From NCBI GenBank assembly GCA_902805475.1, contig CADCSX010000025.1, positions 124,001 through 188,000 of the forward strand: a stretch of 64,000 nt of DNA, read 5' to 3'. A program made the translations under genes and the position numbers. Source of the stretch: Entonaema liquescens (taxonomy: Eukaryota > Ascomycota > Sordariomycetes > Xylariales > Xylariaceae). Under the pieces are notes generated by a model. That model had not been told where the DNA came from and did not search any database. It was given only the letters and a program-made list of their open reading frames with translations. Numbering within the stretch: the stretch's first letter is position 1; each line of letters opens with the position of its first letter. Below are positions 11,310-24,733 of this stretch, piece after piece.

Positions 11310-12800
11310 TGGTTGTGGAATAGGATACGATGGCCTTATCGATTTCTATTCCAATCATAGCCACGCAGTTACAGGCTACGACATTAAGGAGCCTTATTTA
11401 GAAGCACTGCCTTCACGCTTGCTGTTACTATTTCCCAGCCAGTGTATCTAAGCGCTTCCAATACCATATGCCAAGGGATTCTGCTTTATGTTTCCATGGT
11501 GCTCTTCACTGTAGGCTCTATTCTCCTCGTCATCAGCCAGAGCATCACAATAGTAATTGTTGGGTATTTTATACGGGGCCTTAGTGGGTATGTCAATGTT
11601 TCTCATTATCTTACTGAAAAGAAAAAAAAGACCAACCCCGAACGCTGACAGTATCCTCCAGGAGATTACTGTTAATAGTATGACAAGCTTTAAAGAATGA
11701 CCTATCTATCTCGCATTAATAGCGTTAGCTATCACTATTGGCTCCTTCTTGGACCTTATTACTCCCTTTTACCTATGCCAGTTTTTAACCTGGCGTTGGT
11801 TTGGACATTGCGGAAAGAAACTCGAAGAGCCTGGGTATTCTACGGTATATAATATGATTGAGAAGCTATAGGATCAGCTTTCCCTTTTTTGGTTTGGTCA
11901 TACCATTTGCGCTGCTGTTTATACGCCTTTGGCCTATTAATTCGGATCTGAAAACGAATCTTGTCCTGTTCAGCCCATGCTGCCCTATCGCCTATGTAAC
12001 AGCATAACTTTGGTTACGTCGATAATCAGAAGAATTATACACAGGCTCCATCTATCTCCCCTTCTACTATATATACTTTATTTTTCTAGGTGAGTTTGGG
12101 AATCATTCCAGGGGTTTGTTACGCTGCGATGTCTCAGCGCCACGCAGTTTCCCCATAGGAATACCAGTCGGATAAACAAACTACCCGGAAGACTACAAAC
12201 AGGTATGCCATCTATTCCCAAACTACTCTGTAGTCAGCTGTCTCTATTCTCCCCACACGTGTGGCTACTGTTGCTTTGAGCGTCCTTACGCCCATATGTG
12301 TCGCGTTCAGAAGGCTATATACGGTCCTGCTGCACATCGGCTGGGTTGACTTTATGGCCTTTGGCGTCCTATAACCCAGGGATAGAGAAAGAAACTTCCC
12401 TGGTCTTTATCAGTGTCTGGCTTGGTATCGTATTCCAGACAACTACCTTTCTCTTGCAGGCGGGTGTTGAAAAGGTCGATGATAGTGGCCTTATTGTTGG
12501 TTTATTAGTTATCACTCATTTATTAGGAGGCTTGTAGGATTGGCGATCGGTTCTATTGTACTTAGTAGTGGTTTTGCTCATTAGATCGCAGCTTTTTACC
12601 CCCTGCCAGCCGAGGCCACTCAGTTACCCGATCCGCGTCAAACCGATGGTTTCATACTCACACTTCGAACTCTGGCACTGAATAGAGAAGTTACCATACG
12701 CCCGATAGAAGCTTACCGTACTGCTTTCCGGAATCTGTGTGCTGTCTTCGCCTCAATATTAAGTGTGGGCCCGCCTAGTCCAAGTCACATCATCATGGGC
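11310..12800 (+). pseudogene. degenerate MFS multidrug transporter
   Basis: Pieces of one MFS protein lie in the expected order but in changing frames with many stops. About 11330-11380 encodes a TM1-like SISIPIIATQLQATT. 11445-11590 encodes YLSASNTICQG then MVLFTVGSILLVISQSITIVIVG and a decayed RGLSG motif. About 11700-11800 gives a YLALIALAITIGSFL-like segment followed by FLTWRWF. 12390-12580 gives LVFISVWLGIVFQTTTFLLQAG and VGLLVITHLLGGL followed out of phase by VGLAIGS. About 12600-12770 gives PAEATQLPDPRQT, TLRTLALN and EAYRTAFRN, typical of the C-terminal end of the DHA2-type drug:H+ antiporter group. No intact start, and no intron explains the breaks. Base composition is normal, so it decayed by ordinary mutation rather than heavy RIP. 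Confidence 0.8.
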
Positions 12801-13099
12801 CGCATATCTAGACCCCTCCAGCGGTCAAGATAATAGGACAGCGAAAGACAGTGGCGACTACGGCCCTGTTCCGGTAGACCAGGTCAACCGAGGGGCAAGA
12901 TAATATCGTTTTTGATTCTCAGTCAAGAAGCCACCATTCATGACCTAGTAACGAAGATCAGCCAGAGTTAAATAATTTATAACAGACATATACCAAGGGA
13001 AATAATATTAGATATTTAATATAATTTTATACTGACAGTTTCCGAACCCTCAACGAACCTGCGCGACAACCTTTCTATACACAGTGACAAATAGGCAAA

Positions 13100-14226
13100 T
13101 TAATTCCGTGGCTTCTCCTTTCTTTTCTTGCTGCCCCACGAGGAGACCAAACTGTTCATATCCCACATGACATAAGCCATGATAAAGGGCACTATCCAGC
13201 CCATCAACGTGTCAACGAACCAGTTGTTCCTCGGCGAGTTGCTCATGGCACCCCATCGCATCAGGTCGCCCACAGATGACGTCGTGATAAAATAGTGGCC
13301 CTTCTCGATGCCAGCAATGGCCAAGCGAGCAACAGTGTCCGGGTCTTGGGGCTTATCGGCGCCCTCGAGCTGGAGTGTGACTTCCGGTTTGGTCTCATTC
13401 TCGCGCCCATAGCCAGCTGTGGTAATGGAATTGGGAACTACAAGGTGTACCTACGTCGATGGGGACGTCGGGGTACAGGAGTACCTCCATGACGAGGGCA
13501 TCGGCAAGAGCGCGGAGGGCGAACTTGGAAGGGGCGTAGGTCCCGTGGCCGGCCAAGGACATGGTGGAGAGGACGGAACCCGTGAATATGATATGTTTGG
13601 CGGCAGGACGGGATTCTTGAGTAGGGGGTTGCTTCCCTCCCTGATCGGGGAGAAGCCAAGCACGCATGATAGCCTGAGACATTTCGGCAGAGCCAAAGTA
13701 GTTGACGTCCACTACCCGAATCAGCTCATGAGCAACCTAATATGCATACTAGACCCAAGGTCTTCGCCAAATACCTACTATTATATCGAGCGGCCTTCAT
13801 GGCCCCGCTATCCGTCCACAGCATAGGCGTCGAGAGGCCGGCCAGACACCACACAATCTCTGGCGGGTACCCGTTGTTCCAGGCCGTTGCATCAGCAACC
13901 ACACCCTCTGCATAGTTGGGCTCAGATACGTCGGCTGCGATAGTGTGAAAGCGTTGTGTCTCGGGGAACTTCGCCGCAGCCTTGATACTCTTGATAGCCT
14001 CCTCAAGCTTTGCCGAGTTTCTCGAGACAATGATGATATTTGCCCCCTTACCAGAAAAATTGCGTGCTGCGCAGAGACCGGTACCCTCGGAGCCACCAGT
14101 CAGGAGAATAGTCTGATATGCAAGATTAGCCGGTCTCTCTCCCTAGCTTCGCGTTCTGGCGTAACTGCTGCGATTGGTTCTTACCCGACCCTCGACGGGC
14201 ATATGGTTGCGGTTGAACCAGTTCAT
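13100..14226 (-). CDS. TSC10: 3-ketodihydrosphingosine reductase-like SDR, with a 4-nt frame-breaking insertion
   Basis: Three exons: 14226-14185, 14112-13779 and 13711-13100. A short-chain dehydrogenase/reductase resembling Tsc10, which reduces 3-ketosphinganine with NADPH at the ER in sphingolipid synthesis. Seen: nucleotide-binding TGGSEGTG, IIIVSRNSAKLEEA, AADVSEP, MDVNYFG across splice 2, and the catalytic Ser plus YxxxK in TYAPSK. The C-terminus has a hydrophobic anchor (TLMGWIVPFIMAYVMW) and a basic tail. After PDVPIDV the frame should continue HLVVPNSITTAGYG, but four extra bases near 13448-13452 (a GTAG/GTA duplication) shift it. Removing four bases gives 327 codons exactly. Either slippage or assembly error in a real gene, or a recent pseudogene. 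The exact substrate is not proven by sequence. Confidence 0.78.
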
Positions 14227-15215
14227 TTTTCAGAACAATATCGAGTGATTCGTAAACCAAGCGTGAAAGGTTGAGACTGTTGGACCTTTGAAGTGTTCAG
14301 TACTGTGAACTATGACAGAATAGATCGCGTTTAAGGGAGTAGGTTCTAAAAGACTTCAAGCACCAATGCGGCAGGCGGAAATTGGATATGACTGTTCCTA
14401 GGGTGGTATGACAGCCACGCCGCGTGTTGGAATAGGTAAGGGAGCTACCCTACCTACGTGCATAGATAACTTGTATGAATACCAAGTGTAAGTTGGTGTG
14501 CACAGCACTTTTCCAACCCCGATTTTTAGTAAAATGAACCAATTTCATTGGCTAGAGGATGCGATACCAGGACAATGGAACCCAGAAATAAAGGATGCTA
14601 CTCGACGCAGGCTAAGTCGAATCTACCCAACAGCCAACCGACGCTATTTATACCTATGTCCAGATGTTAGGTCGAGTATATGACTGCTAAACACCTACAG
14701 TCAATCCTCAGCCTTGTTCTAAAGAAGAGCCAGTCATGGCCATCCTTTGATGCGATATGGAAGGAAAAATGGTGTTTAGGGTGCATAGGTACGGATCCTA
14801 GAGGTTAGTAAGAAGTAAGACCTAGAAGGCTTTTTTCCAAAGAGGATGCCCAGGCAGCTTCAAGTTATACAATTGAAGAAGGGACACAGGGTTTCATACA
14901 TATAGCCAAGGGGCAGGTGAACCCTAGTAAAGATTAGGATCTTCGTTTCTTAAATGTTGGACTAAATTCTGAGGCTTCTAGTCACTCCGAGCTACTCAAT
15001 CATTAATATTCGAACGTAAAATGAAAACACCACATTGGAAGAAAATTGTTGCTCAAAATAGCCATTCTCGGAGCAACCCCCCCTATTAAATCTATTTCTA
15101 TACTCAATTTCCTCTCAATAATACCGAAACTCGTTTACAACTCCCCCACCTAACCTTCCTCCACACTACTTTTTCCTCCATGTTGGGCCCGTGACTGACG
15201 TCCTCAATCATGCCA
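14227..15215. other. intergenic, no gene seen
   Basis: Contains the TSC10-like promoter at its left end and the 3' end of the peptide transporter at its right end. A 61-codon open frame at 14498-14683 has no recognisable features. Confidence 0.5.
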
Positions 15216-17394
15216 TCACTCATTTTCGTCGGTAACCTTGTCCACATTCCGGAAGATTACCCACAATAGGACAGTGGCTCCGCCTAAAAGTCCGGACAAG
15301 ATAGCATACATCGTAACCAAATGAGGGTCCATGGTCAGCGGCGCAAATGCCAGAGCCAAGCACGACCCAATTCCAGCCATGGCGAGCCAAATAGATTGAA
15401 CGAGCGTCTTCATCCTCTTAGGGGCATGGTTGTAGGCATACTCGGTGCCCGTGGTCAAACATAAGACTTCCGCTATTGCTCCTCCAAAGTAGATGGGAAG
15501 TTGAAGGAATACTGAGATCTGGTTAGGCACGGTACGACCATGAGCATCCGGGCATGCTAGTGGTGTATCGTAGCACGGCCCAGCCTGATAGACAAGCTTC
15601 TGGACGATTGTTGTGTAGACCATAGAAAGCGTGAGAACGGCGAATCCAACCGACATGCGTGCAATGGGAGTGAACGAAATTTGTCTCTTCGTGAGGAAAG
15701 GATACAACCCTTTTTGAATTATGGGCGCGACGAAAATACCCGAAATGGCTCCCGCGATTTTTATCATGTCGTTTGGGATACCGTAAGTAACCATTTGCCC
15801 AGCCTGGGAAATCAGGTTGTTGAAAGTCTGGTTGTAGCAGAGCCAGTGGATGGGGAAAAGGAGTCTGTATGCAAAAGTTAGACGACGAGTACAAGGTTTG
15901 GAAAGGTCTGCACATACAACACTCGGCAGGTTAAAAGACTCCGCTTAATGTCGTCAATGAATGAGTCGTTCCAAGTAACTTGTCGGCCGTGTTGGAGCTG
16001 CGCATCCGGTTTGGCAGCATCCATACGAAAGCCTCCAGCTACACCATAGCGCAGGGCAGACACCACGTCAGGCATGATATTGCCTGTTGGAGATTCTCGA
16101 ACTGAGAAGATGTTAGCTAGGCGGGCTTTTCAACATGAGATTTGGCGAAACTGACCAAAGTGATTGCGACCAAGAAGAATCGGGATCAGGGCTAGCCACA
16201 TGCAACAGCAAGGCACCAAATAGGCGACCCAGAAGCCAACATACTTCTCTAACAATGGGGTAGAATCGGCGAAGAAACCAACTACATTTACGGCCCTACA
16301 CATCTTGTTAGAACTCTTTCATTTAAAGTAAGGTTACGTATATATGCCACGAACCAGTAGAATGCATTGTAAATGTACGTAATGGTTAACTCTCGGTTGG
16401 TGACTACCTTCTCACCCGTCTTCTTTGTGCGGATCTGGGGCTCAGTTTGGTCATATTGGTCGGCTGAAATAATTAGTACGAAGTTGTCTCAAAACCCAGA
16501 TATGGTTACTCACCGATAAACGGAACCACAGTCGTTTTGAAAGCCCCTGATCCAACAGCCAGCAGTATGCAAGCAGGGATGACACCACCTAGTGCAGCCC
16601 CTCCTTCAATGGCAGCGGGCAGCGAGGTTGCGAATAGAATTGTCGCTCCGATAGATTCAATGCTATCATTTTGTTAACTTCTATTCTCAACCAAGATTAA
16701 ACGAGAGAAGGGGCCAGGGAGGATGATTGAAATAGGAATCCACTATACATAGCAGCATAAAGCATGGTTTTATAACGGCCAAGCCAGCTATCAGCAACCA
16801 CGGCAGCAGGAACAGGGGTAATATAAGACCCGATGATGAGCGCATTCACAATATTAGACGCAGAAGCCTGTCCTAGGCCGAGAGCTCCGGGGACTTCGCC
16901 TCCGGGAGCGTTTTGAAGGTAGTTCTCTGGAGCTGGTTAGCGATCCAGGTATCTCGAGCAATATGCTGAGGGATGCACTCACGTAGAGGGGCAGTCGCCC
17001 CGTACCATACAAAACGTTCGAGTATACCGGCGAGACAAGCCACCCAAAGTCTGGCGGGAATGCGGTCAACGACGTTGAGGAGATCGCGCACTTCGTCTTC
17101 AGTGGCTACGCGGCCGTCGTCATCAGTTGTCGGACAACTGGTAACCGAAGATGGCTGGCCATTCTTCACACTAGGGGCTTGGGAACATTTTCCTGCCTCT
17201 GCAACCGGGGAAAACAAGCTCGCGTCAGTAACATTATTCTTATCAGTCTGAGAAGCCATCACCAACCGTTGTTCCAATTTGGGCTCTACGGTGATCTCCG
17301 CGGAGCCGTGAACGTCGGACACGTGATCCGACATTTTTACCCCTTTTCGAGAAATACGTTGATCAAGGGTATGATAGTATCTTGAATCCGTCAC
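15216..17394 (-). CDS. PTR2/POT-family proton-coupled peptide transporter
   Basis: Seven exons: 17394-16983, 16926-16749, 16662-16514, 16463-16355, 16295-16156, 16101-15921 and 15864-15216; 605 aa with every junction in frame. An alternative start, MSDHVSDVHG at 17334, may be the true one. A polar N-terminal tail precedes about twelve membrane segments. Family marks: ERFVWYGATAPLQNYLQ (the POT ERFxYYG-type motif), then GALGLGQASASNI, VVADSWLGRYKTM, VGSGAFKTTVVPFIADQYDQ, VLLFPIHWLCYNQ and the C-terminal TGTEYAYNHAPKRMKTLVQSIW. It imports di- and tripeptides across the plasma membrane, driven by the proton gradient. The subgroup resembles fungal PTR2 proteins; exact substrates cannot be read from sequence. 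Confidence 0.93.
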
Positions 17395-17876
17395 GGGATT
17401 CTGAGAATGTAAGGCAAAAGAGTTAAAGTAAGAAGACAGGAGAATATAGAACCGTCATGCACCACAATAAGCACAAGTAGGGAAGTGATAGAAAAAGGAG
17501 CGTCAGATTTTCGGGGGACCTACTGAAATATATATTCGGAACCCCGCTGGGAAAGGATTCAAACGTATTCTCAGCCTATCAGATCCATGTTGTATTATTC
17601 GAAAAAGAATATAAGAAATTAGCCAAAACATTATAAGACTAACTACATGAAGTAGATTCTTATTACAGAATTTGTACTAGTAGCGTGATAATGATTATAA
17701 GATCTGCATGAATTGCACCATCGTATGTAAGAAAATATACGCTTTGCCCGGCCGTATTTCGCATGGTTCGGTACTTAGGTAGAGTTAGTTATAAGATATT
17801 AAAGTGGTCCGTGCTTAAGTTAACCTTATACCATAGATAATATCTAGTTCAATTTAATAAGTATTTATAATTAAAA
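17395..17876. other. transporter upstream region grading into AT-rich DNA
   Basis: The first 150 bp are ordinary composition and should hold the peptide transporter promoter. From about 17,560 the AT content climbs, and from about 17,820 the sequence is almost entirely A and T. Confidence 0.6.
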
Positions 17877-18092
17877 TGATTATTAATAAATATATACGTA
17901 AAAAAAATAATAATAAAATAATAACAAGTAAATAAATAAATTAAAATTAATATATTAATAATATTTAAAAAAAAAAATTATTTATTATTAAAAAACGAAA
18001 AAAACGCGTTTTTTATATAATTTAAAATATATAAATATTTCTTTATATCAAATATATATTATGTAATAATATATATAATTATCATTTAACCA
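17877..18092. repeat. left LTR copy
   Basis: Begins TGATTATTAATAAA and ends CATTTAACCA, so TG..CA ends on both strands. It matches 23833-24047 almost base for base. This copy is more AT-rich: several CG or GT positions in the right copy are TA or AT here. Confidence 0.85.
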
Positions 18093-21000
18093 TTATTTAT
18101 TTTATTTTTTTTTTTATAATTAATTAATTACGAATTTAATATTTATTTTATATTTTATTTATTTTTTTAATTATAAATTAATTTAATGATTTTTTATTAA
18201 TATTTTCATTACTTTATTAAAAAATACTTTAATTATTACATTTATAAAATTATAAATACCATATATTTATTAAATATTATTTATTTTTTAATTTTTATAT
18301 AATTATTTTAATATTATTAAATCGATTATTAATTTTTTTTTATTTATATTACTTATTTATATTAAATATTAATATAAAAAAAAAAGTTAATATATAAAAT
18401 TAACAAAATATAAAAAAATAATAAACGTTTTAAAATAATATTAATTATATAATAAATTATATATTTTATATTAAATTTTTAAACCATTTTATAAATTTTA
18501 TTAATAAATACGTTATAAATAATTCATTTACATTTAATAAATAATTAATAAATAATATTATTTATAATTTAAATTTTATTATTTTAAAAAATAAATTTTT
18601 CATTATTTAAAATAATAATATAATTAATTTATAAATTTAAATTTTTATTATTTACAAACAATTTATTAATAAAAACATATAAATATAAATTTTAAAAATT
18701 TAAATTAACGTAATAAAATCTTCGTTCTTAATTATTTATTTACCATTAAATTTTAACGTTAAAAATTTTAATTTTTTTTAATTTTAATTTTATATATTAT
18801 ACCGTTATTATATAATTAAACATAATTTTAAATTAATAAATTAACGAAATATATATTTTTTAAACCTTTTATTTCATAAATTATTTAATTATATCCGGGG
18901 ATTTTAAATTTAATAATTTAAGTTTTTTAATTTAATTTTTTTATATAATAAAAACTTTATGATTTTTTTTATAAACCATAATACGTAAACCATTAAAATT
19001 TTTAATTCGTTTATTTAATATTTTTTAAAAATATATTTTAATTTTTGTTTCAATTAATGCTTTATTTTTTATAATAAAAAATTCCATAATATTAATATTA
19101 AAAATATTATTTATTTAAAAATTAATAATTCTAAATAAATTTATAATTATTATTATTAAATAAAAATTAAATATAAATAATTTTATATATAATTTTTTTT
19201 AATTATATTTTAAATAAATTTCAAATTAATATATATTAAATTTAATAAAATTATATAATAATTTATTAATATATAACAATATTTTTTTAAAATATTTATA
19301 TTTTAATTTAATTAATATTTATATATAAATTATTTTTAATATAAACGTTTTAAATTAAATATAAATTATAATAATATTTTTTATTATAATTTTCATCTTT
19401 TTTTAATAAAATATAAAAATTAAAATTAAAATAAATCGTTAATTAATTCTTTAAATAATAAATATATAAATTATAATCAATTTTTTATTAAAATTATTAT
19501 AATTTTAAACCATTAATTGTGATTTTTCATAAAAAACAAAAATATTTTTACCTTTAATTTCGCAAACCATTTGTAATTTAAAAATTATTACATTTTTATG
19601 TATTTTTAAATTATATATTACCAATTTTAAAATACTTTTTTCGAATAAAACGTTTAATTCCTTTATATTTAAAACTTTATATAATTTTCTTAATATAATT
19701 ATTTTTTTATTTTCTTAAAATTATATTATTAAAATAAAGTTATTTTATTTTTTAATAATAATAAATAACGTGGTAATATAAAAAAAATTATTAATAAACA
19801 TAAAATTTTCTTTAAAAATAATTTAATAATCGTTAAAATTAAAAATAAATTTAAATAATTTAATCTTAAATTCCTTAATTAACATTAATTTTTTTTTAAA
19901 TTAAATATAAAATTTAATATAAAAACTTTAAAACGTAAATATGTTATTAAATACGTTTAAAACAATAATAACATTTTTATTAATAATTAAAATAACTTTT
20001 TATAATCTTTTTTATTCGCTTTTTTCTTAATAAACAAATATTTTATTATTAATAAAAAAAAATATTAAAAAAGTTTTCTTAATATTAAAACCATTATAAA
20101 TATTTAAAACGTTGTAAATTAAACGTTATAATTTAATTTTTTTAACTTTTATTATTATCTTTTAAATTATTTGCATTTTTTATATTTATAAAAAAATAAA
20201 TAACAAATTTATATTAATTTTTAAATAAACGTTAAAAATTAAAAAAGTTAAAATAAAATTATTTAAATTAATAATGTCATTTATTATTTTAATAATTATT
20301 TAAAATTATAACGTATTTAAAATAAAATTTTAAAATTTAATTATTATAATTTCATATATTTAACAAATAAAACCATAATATTTTTCAATTTTATTAATTA
20401 ATTAATACGTTTTAATTAATATTTAATAATAAATGACTTTAATTATATAAATTTTATTTTTAAACTCGGTATTATTAAAATTAACTTTAACATTATATAT
20501 AATAATATTCGGAAATTTAAAATAAATATTAATTTAATATTATTTTAATATTTCTTATATTTCTTTAATTAATAAATTTTTCATAAAACGTATTATTTAA
20601 AAACCGGTGGTTGCGTTAATTATATATAAAATTAATTATTTATTAAAATATATAATGTTAATAATCATTTTATAATTAAAATTTATATTAAGATCTTTTA
20701 AATTAAATTTAAACTTTTATAAAACTTTACTTTTAATTTAATAATAATGATAAAATTTATTAATTTTTTTAAAATTATTAATATTAACATCATATTTTAA
20801 TTTATTTAATAAATTATAAAGTTTATTAACTAATAAATAATTAAAATAAATATAAAAACATTACAATTTACTTTTTATAAAATAAATAACGTTTTTAAAA
20901 TAAAACCATAAATATTTTTATTTTTTAATAATATTAATCGTTATTGCATTTTTATATATTAATTAATTAATAACATTATTAAAATATATATTTAATTAAT

Positions 21001-23832
21001 TTATATTTTTTAAAAAAAATAAAAATAAAATATTTAATTTTATAACGTAAAAATTTACTTTATTAAATAAAATATTAATTATAATTATTCTTAAAAATTT
21101 AATTAATTATTTATCATTAAATTTAATATTTACTTTTTTTACGTAAAATTTATTTATCTTTAATTATTAATTTAAATATTTTTTAATAAAAGTGAAATAT
21201 TAATTTTTTTTAACCGTAAATACATATATTATACTTATATTAAATATAATACTTTAAAAAATATTTTTTATATATCGGTTTAAAATAAAAATAATATCGG
21301 ATTTTTTATTTTTAAATAAATTTAAAATAATAATATAATATTAAAACACTTAATTAAATAAAAATATTATTATTAAAAACAAATTATTTTCGTTATTTAA
21401 ATTTAAAGATAAATTAATAACGTTTTTATTTTAATCGGGTTTTAAGTTAAAATTATTAATTTTTTCGAAATTTATAAAGAAAATTATATAGTTTTTTTTA
21501 AAAAAACTTTACTTAACTTTTTATATTTTTTTAACTTTTTTATATTTATATTTTAAATGTTTTATTAATTAACATCTTTTTTTTTTATAAATTTAATAAT
21601 AACGTTTTTATTTTTTTATTTATTTAAAACCGTATTTATTTTTTTTATTATTATAATAATATTTTTAATTAATATAATTAATGTAATTATTGTTATTGTT
21701 ATTATTATATTTATTAATAAGAAATTGTTATATATTTTTTATAATTTTATATATTTTAATTAATATTTAAAATTTATTTATTAAATTTTTAAATTACGTG
21801 AATAATATAAAAAAAACGTATTAAAATTAAGATACGGTTCGGCATATTTAATATACCGTAATAATAAATTATTATTTATTTTAAAAATCATAACTTAAAG
21901 TTTTTTAACATAGTAAAAACTTATTAAAAAATAATTAAAATATTTCCATATTATTTTTTTTTTAATTTTATTTTTTTACTTTAACATTAAAAAATATTAT
22001 TAATATTTAATCATAATAATATTAAACTTTATTTTATTTAATATTAAAATAACGTTTTATAATAAAATATATATCCGTAAAATATTAATGTTAAAATATA
22101 TTATAAAAAAAGTAAATAATTGTTTTTCCGGTTAAAATAATAAAAAATATAATATGAAATTATATTTATCGGATTTTTATTATATAATATATATTTAAAA
22201 AAAACTTAAATTTATTTTTAAAAATATTATATAATTTTTTTATATAATTATTTTTAATGTTTTAAACTTTTTTAAAATGTTTTATAATAATAAAAAAATA
22301 TATTTTATTAATAATATATATTAAAGAAATTTTATAGTAAATTTAAATTTATTAATTACCAATAAATATAAAGATTTATTTTTAAAAATTTACCATTTAT
22401 ATAAATAATGGAATTGTTTAAAAAAAATTGTAATTTTTTATTAACGGGTTTTTTCTATTTATTTTAACGTTTAAAAAAATTATTAAAATTATATATAAAT
22501 TACCCGGCGGCGGTTTAAAAAGTTTAAAAATATTTCCCGTGATAAGTAAAATAATTTACTTTTATATTAAACCAATTCCTTATTTAAAATTATATTTTAA
22601 AGTATTATTTATTTGTTTTAAATAAAATGCAAACAACTTTTATAAAACGGTAAAAAAAAAAAATAAAAAAAAAAAATTAAATGTTATTTAAAAATGATTT
22701 TAAATTTTTTATTAAAATTAAATTATTAAATATTAATAATTTAATATTTTTTATAAATTAAAAGTAAAATATTTTATAAAAAAACGAGGTAATAAAACGC
22801 GTGACGAAAAAAAAAATTATATTAAAAAAAAAAAAAATAATATTAATTATAAAATAAATGAAATAAATTAAATATAAAAAAAAAACTTTTTTATAAAAAT
22901 AATATTAAAAAAAAAATTTACTTTATACACATAATTTTATAAACGGGCATTTACAAGTTAAAAAACGTTAATTATTAATATATTAATACCCGAAAATATA
23001 TAAATTTTCGTACGTTAAAATAAATAAATTTTTTTTTAATATTATAAATTAAAACTTTTTACATTAACGCATTAAATTATTTTTATTATATTTTTTTTAA
23101 TTCATTAAAATTCTAAATTAATAAATTACTCATTTATATAAAATTAATAAAAAATTTTACATAATTAACATTATATTAACTTATATAAATATTTCATTAC
23201 ATTAACGTAATTTTTAATATTAATCGTAATATTCTCAATATAATTACAAAATTTACCGTTATAAATCTTTAAAATCGCTTTTTATATTCGTTTAATATTT
23301 CTTTAAATATTCGAACGTATAAAACATTTTTATTAATAATTTTAAAATTTATTAAAATAAAAAATATTTAAATATTTTTTTATTAAAATATTATTTTTAT
23401 AAGATTTATAATTTCCCATTTTATTATTATATAATTGAAATATTAAATAAAAATTATTATTATTTAATTAAGAAAATAATTTAATAATTTTTATAATTTA
23501 TTTATATTTTTTTACTTAATTAAATTATTATTTATAACTCGTGTTTATATTTACGTAAAACTTTTTAATTATAACATTATAAAAAAAATTAATGTTATAA
23601 ATAATAAAAATATTAATAATAATAATAAATTTAAATTATTATATGTAAATATAAATTTAAATAAATTATAAAATAAAATAAAATAATAATTTATCATAAA
23701 TAATTTAATTATTTTAATAAAAAATATTATATTAATATCGCATATATTATTATAATAAAATCTTTTAAATTATCGTAATAATAATTTTTTTAATTTTATT
23801 AATTTATATTATTATAAATTTAATAACATTAA

Positions 23833-24047
23833 TTAATATTAATAAATACGTACGTAAAAAAAATAATAATAAAGTAATAATAAATAAATAAATAAATTAA
23901 AATTAATATATTAATGATATTTAAAAAAGAAATTATTTATTATTAAAAAACGGAAAAAACGCATTTTTTATATAATTTAAAATACATAAGTACTTTTTTA
24001 TGTTAAATACGTATTACGCAATAATACGTACGGTTATCATTTAACCA
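23833..24047. repeat. right LTR copy
   Basis: Direct repeat of 17877-18092. It keeps more G and C (for example AATACGTACG against AATATATACG, and TACGTATTACGCAATAATACG against TATATATTATGTAATAATATA) and so is the less mutated copy. It ends in the same CATTTAACCA. Confidence 0.85.
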
Positions 24048-24733
24048 TTAATGATGTTATTTTAAGATTATTTTACCGGACTTATAATGTAAATTATTTG
24101 AAATTATAATTGTTAATAATTGCGTATAAATATTATTATAAATTAATAATTTTATAATTTTATTTTATTATTTTAAATTAAATTTAATATTTTTTAATTA
24201 TAATAATAAATATTTAAATATATTTTAAAATATTTTTATTATTTAAATTTTAATTAATTAATTAATATTAATTTTAAAAAAATATAATCGTATTTTATAA
24301 AATTATTTTAAAAATAATTTATAATTAAAAAATAATAATTTATAAATAAAAATTAATAATTTGTAAATAAAAATTAATAATTTATAAATAAAATTATATT
24401 AATTTATAAATAAAAATATTTTTATATTATTTTTTTACGATATTAATATTTTTAATAAAAATTATTTATATAAATTTAATTAACGTAATTAAACGCGTTT
24501 AATAATATTATTTTCGTAAATATATTATATAAATTAAATAAAATATTATTAAATAATATAATAATATCACGTATATTATTAATAACGTTAAATATTTAAA
24601 TATAATTAATTTTTTATATAAATATAAATTTAAAATAAAATTTAATGTTATTTATAACATTTATTTTTATTTTTTTTTAAATATAAAAAAATAAAAACGT
24701 AACGTTTTAATAATATTTACTTTTTATTATTTA
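24048..24733. other. AT-rich spacer with a 21-bp tandem repeat
   Basis: Relic AT-rich sequence between the right LTR and the inverted-repeat element. No coding capacity. At 24335-24418 a unit close to ATAATTTATAAATAAAAATTA is repeated about four times in tandem with small differences. Confidence 0.6.
24335..24418. repeat. imperfect tandem repeat, about 21 bp x 4
   Basis: Successive copies share TTTATAAATAAAA or TTTGTAAATAAAA cores at a regular spacing of about 21 bp. Confidence 0.6.

Larger units (their letters stand above)
17877..24047 (-). mobile_element. LTR retrotransposon, extensively mutated (RIP-like), no surviving ORF
   Basis: About 6.2 kb of extremely AT-rich DNA bounded by two direct repeats of about 215 bp. 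No open frame of useful length survives on either strand. Differences between the two repeats are mainly C/T and G/A transitions, the pattern left by repeat-induced point mutation. The length and LTR size fit a Copia- or Gypsy-type element, but no reverse-transcriptase motif can be read. Orientation is a guess. Immediately inside the left repeat the minus strand has a long A-rich, purine-like tract, which would be the polypurine tract if the element lies on the minus strand. A target-site duplication is not clear. Confidence 0.75.

Noticed and set aside
17881..24050. Centromere or mitochondrial DNA insertion as an explanation of the AT-rich block
   Set aside because: Bounded by LTR-like direct repeats, with no mitochondrial gene recognisable; at about 6 kb it is short for a centromere.
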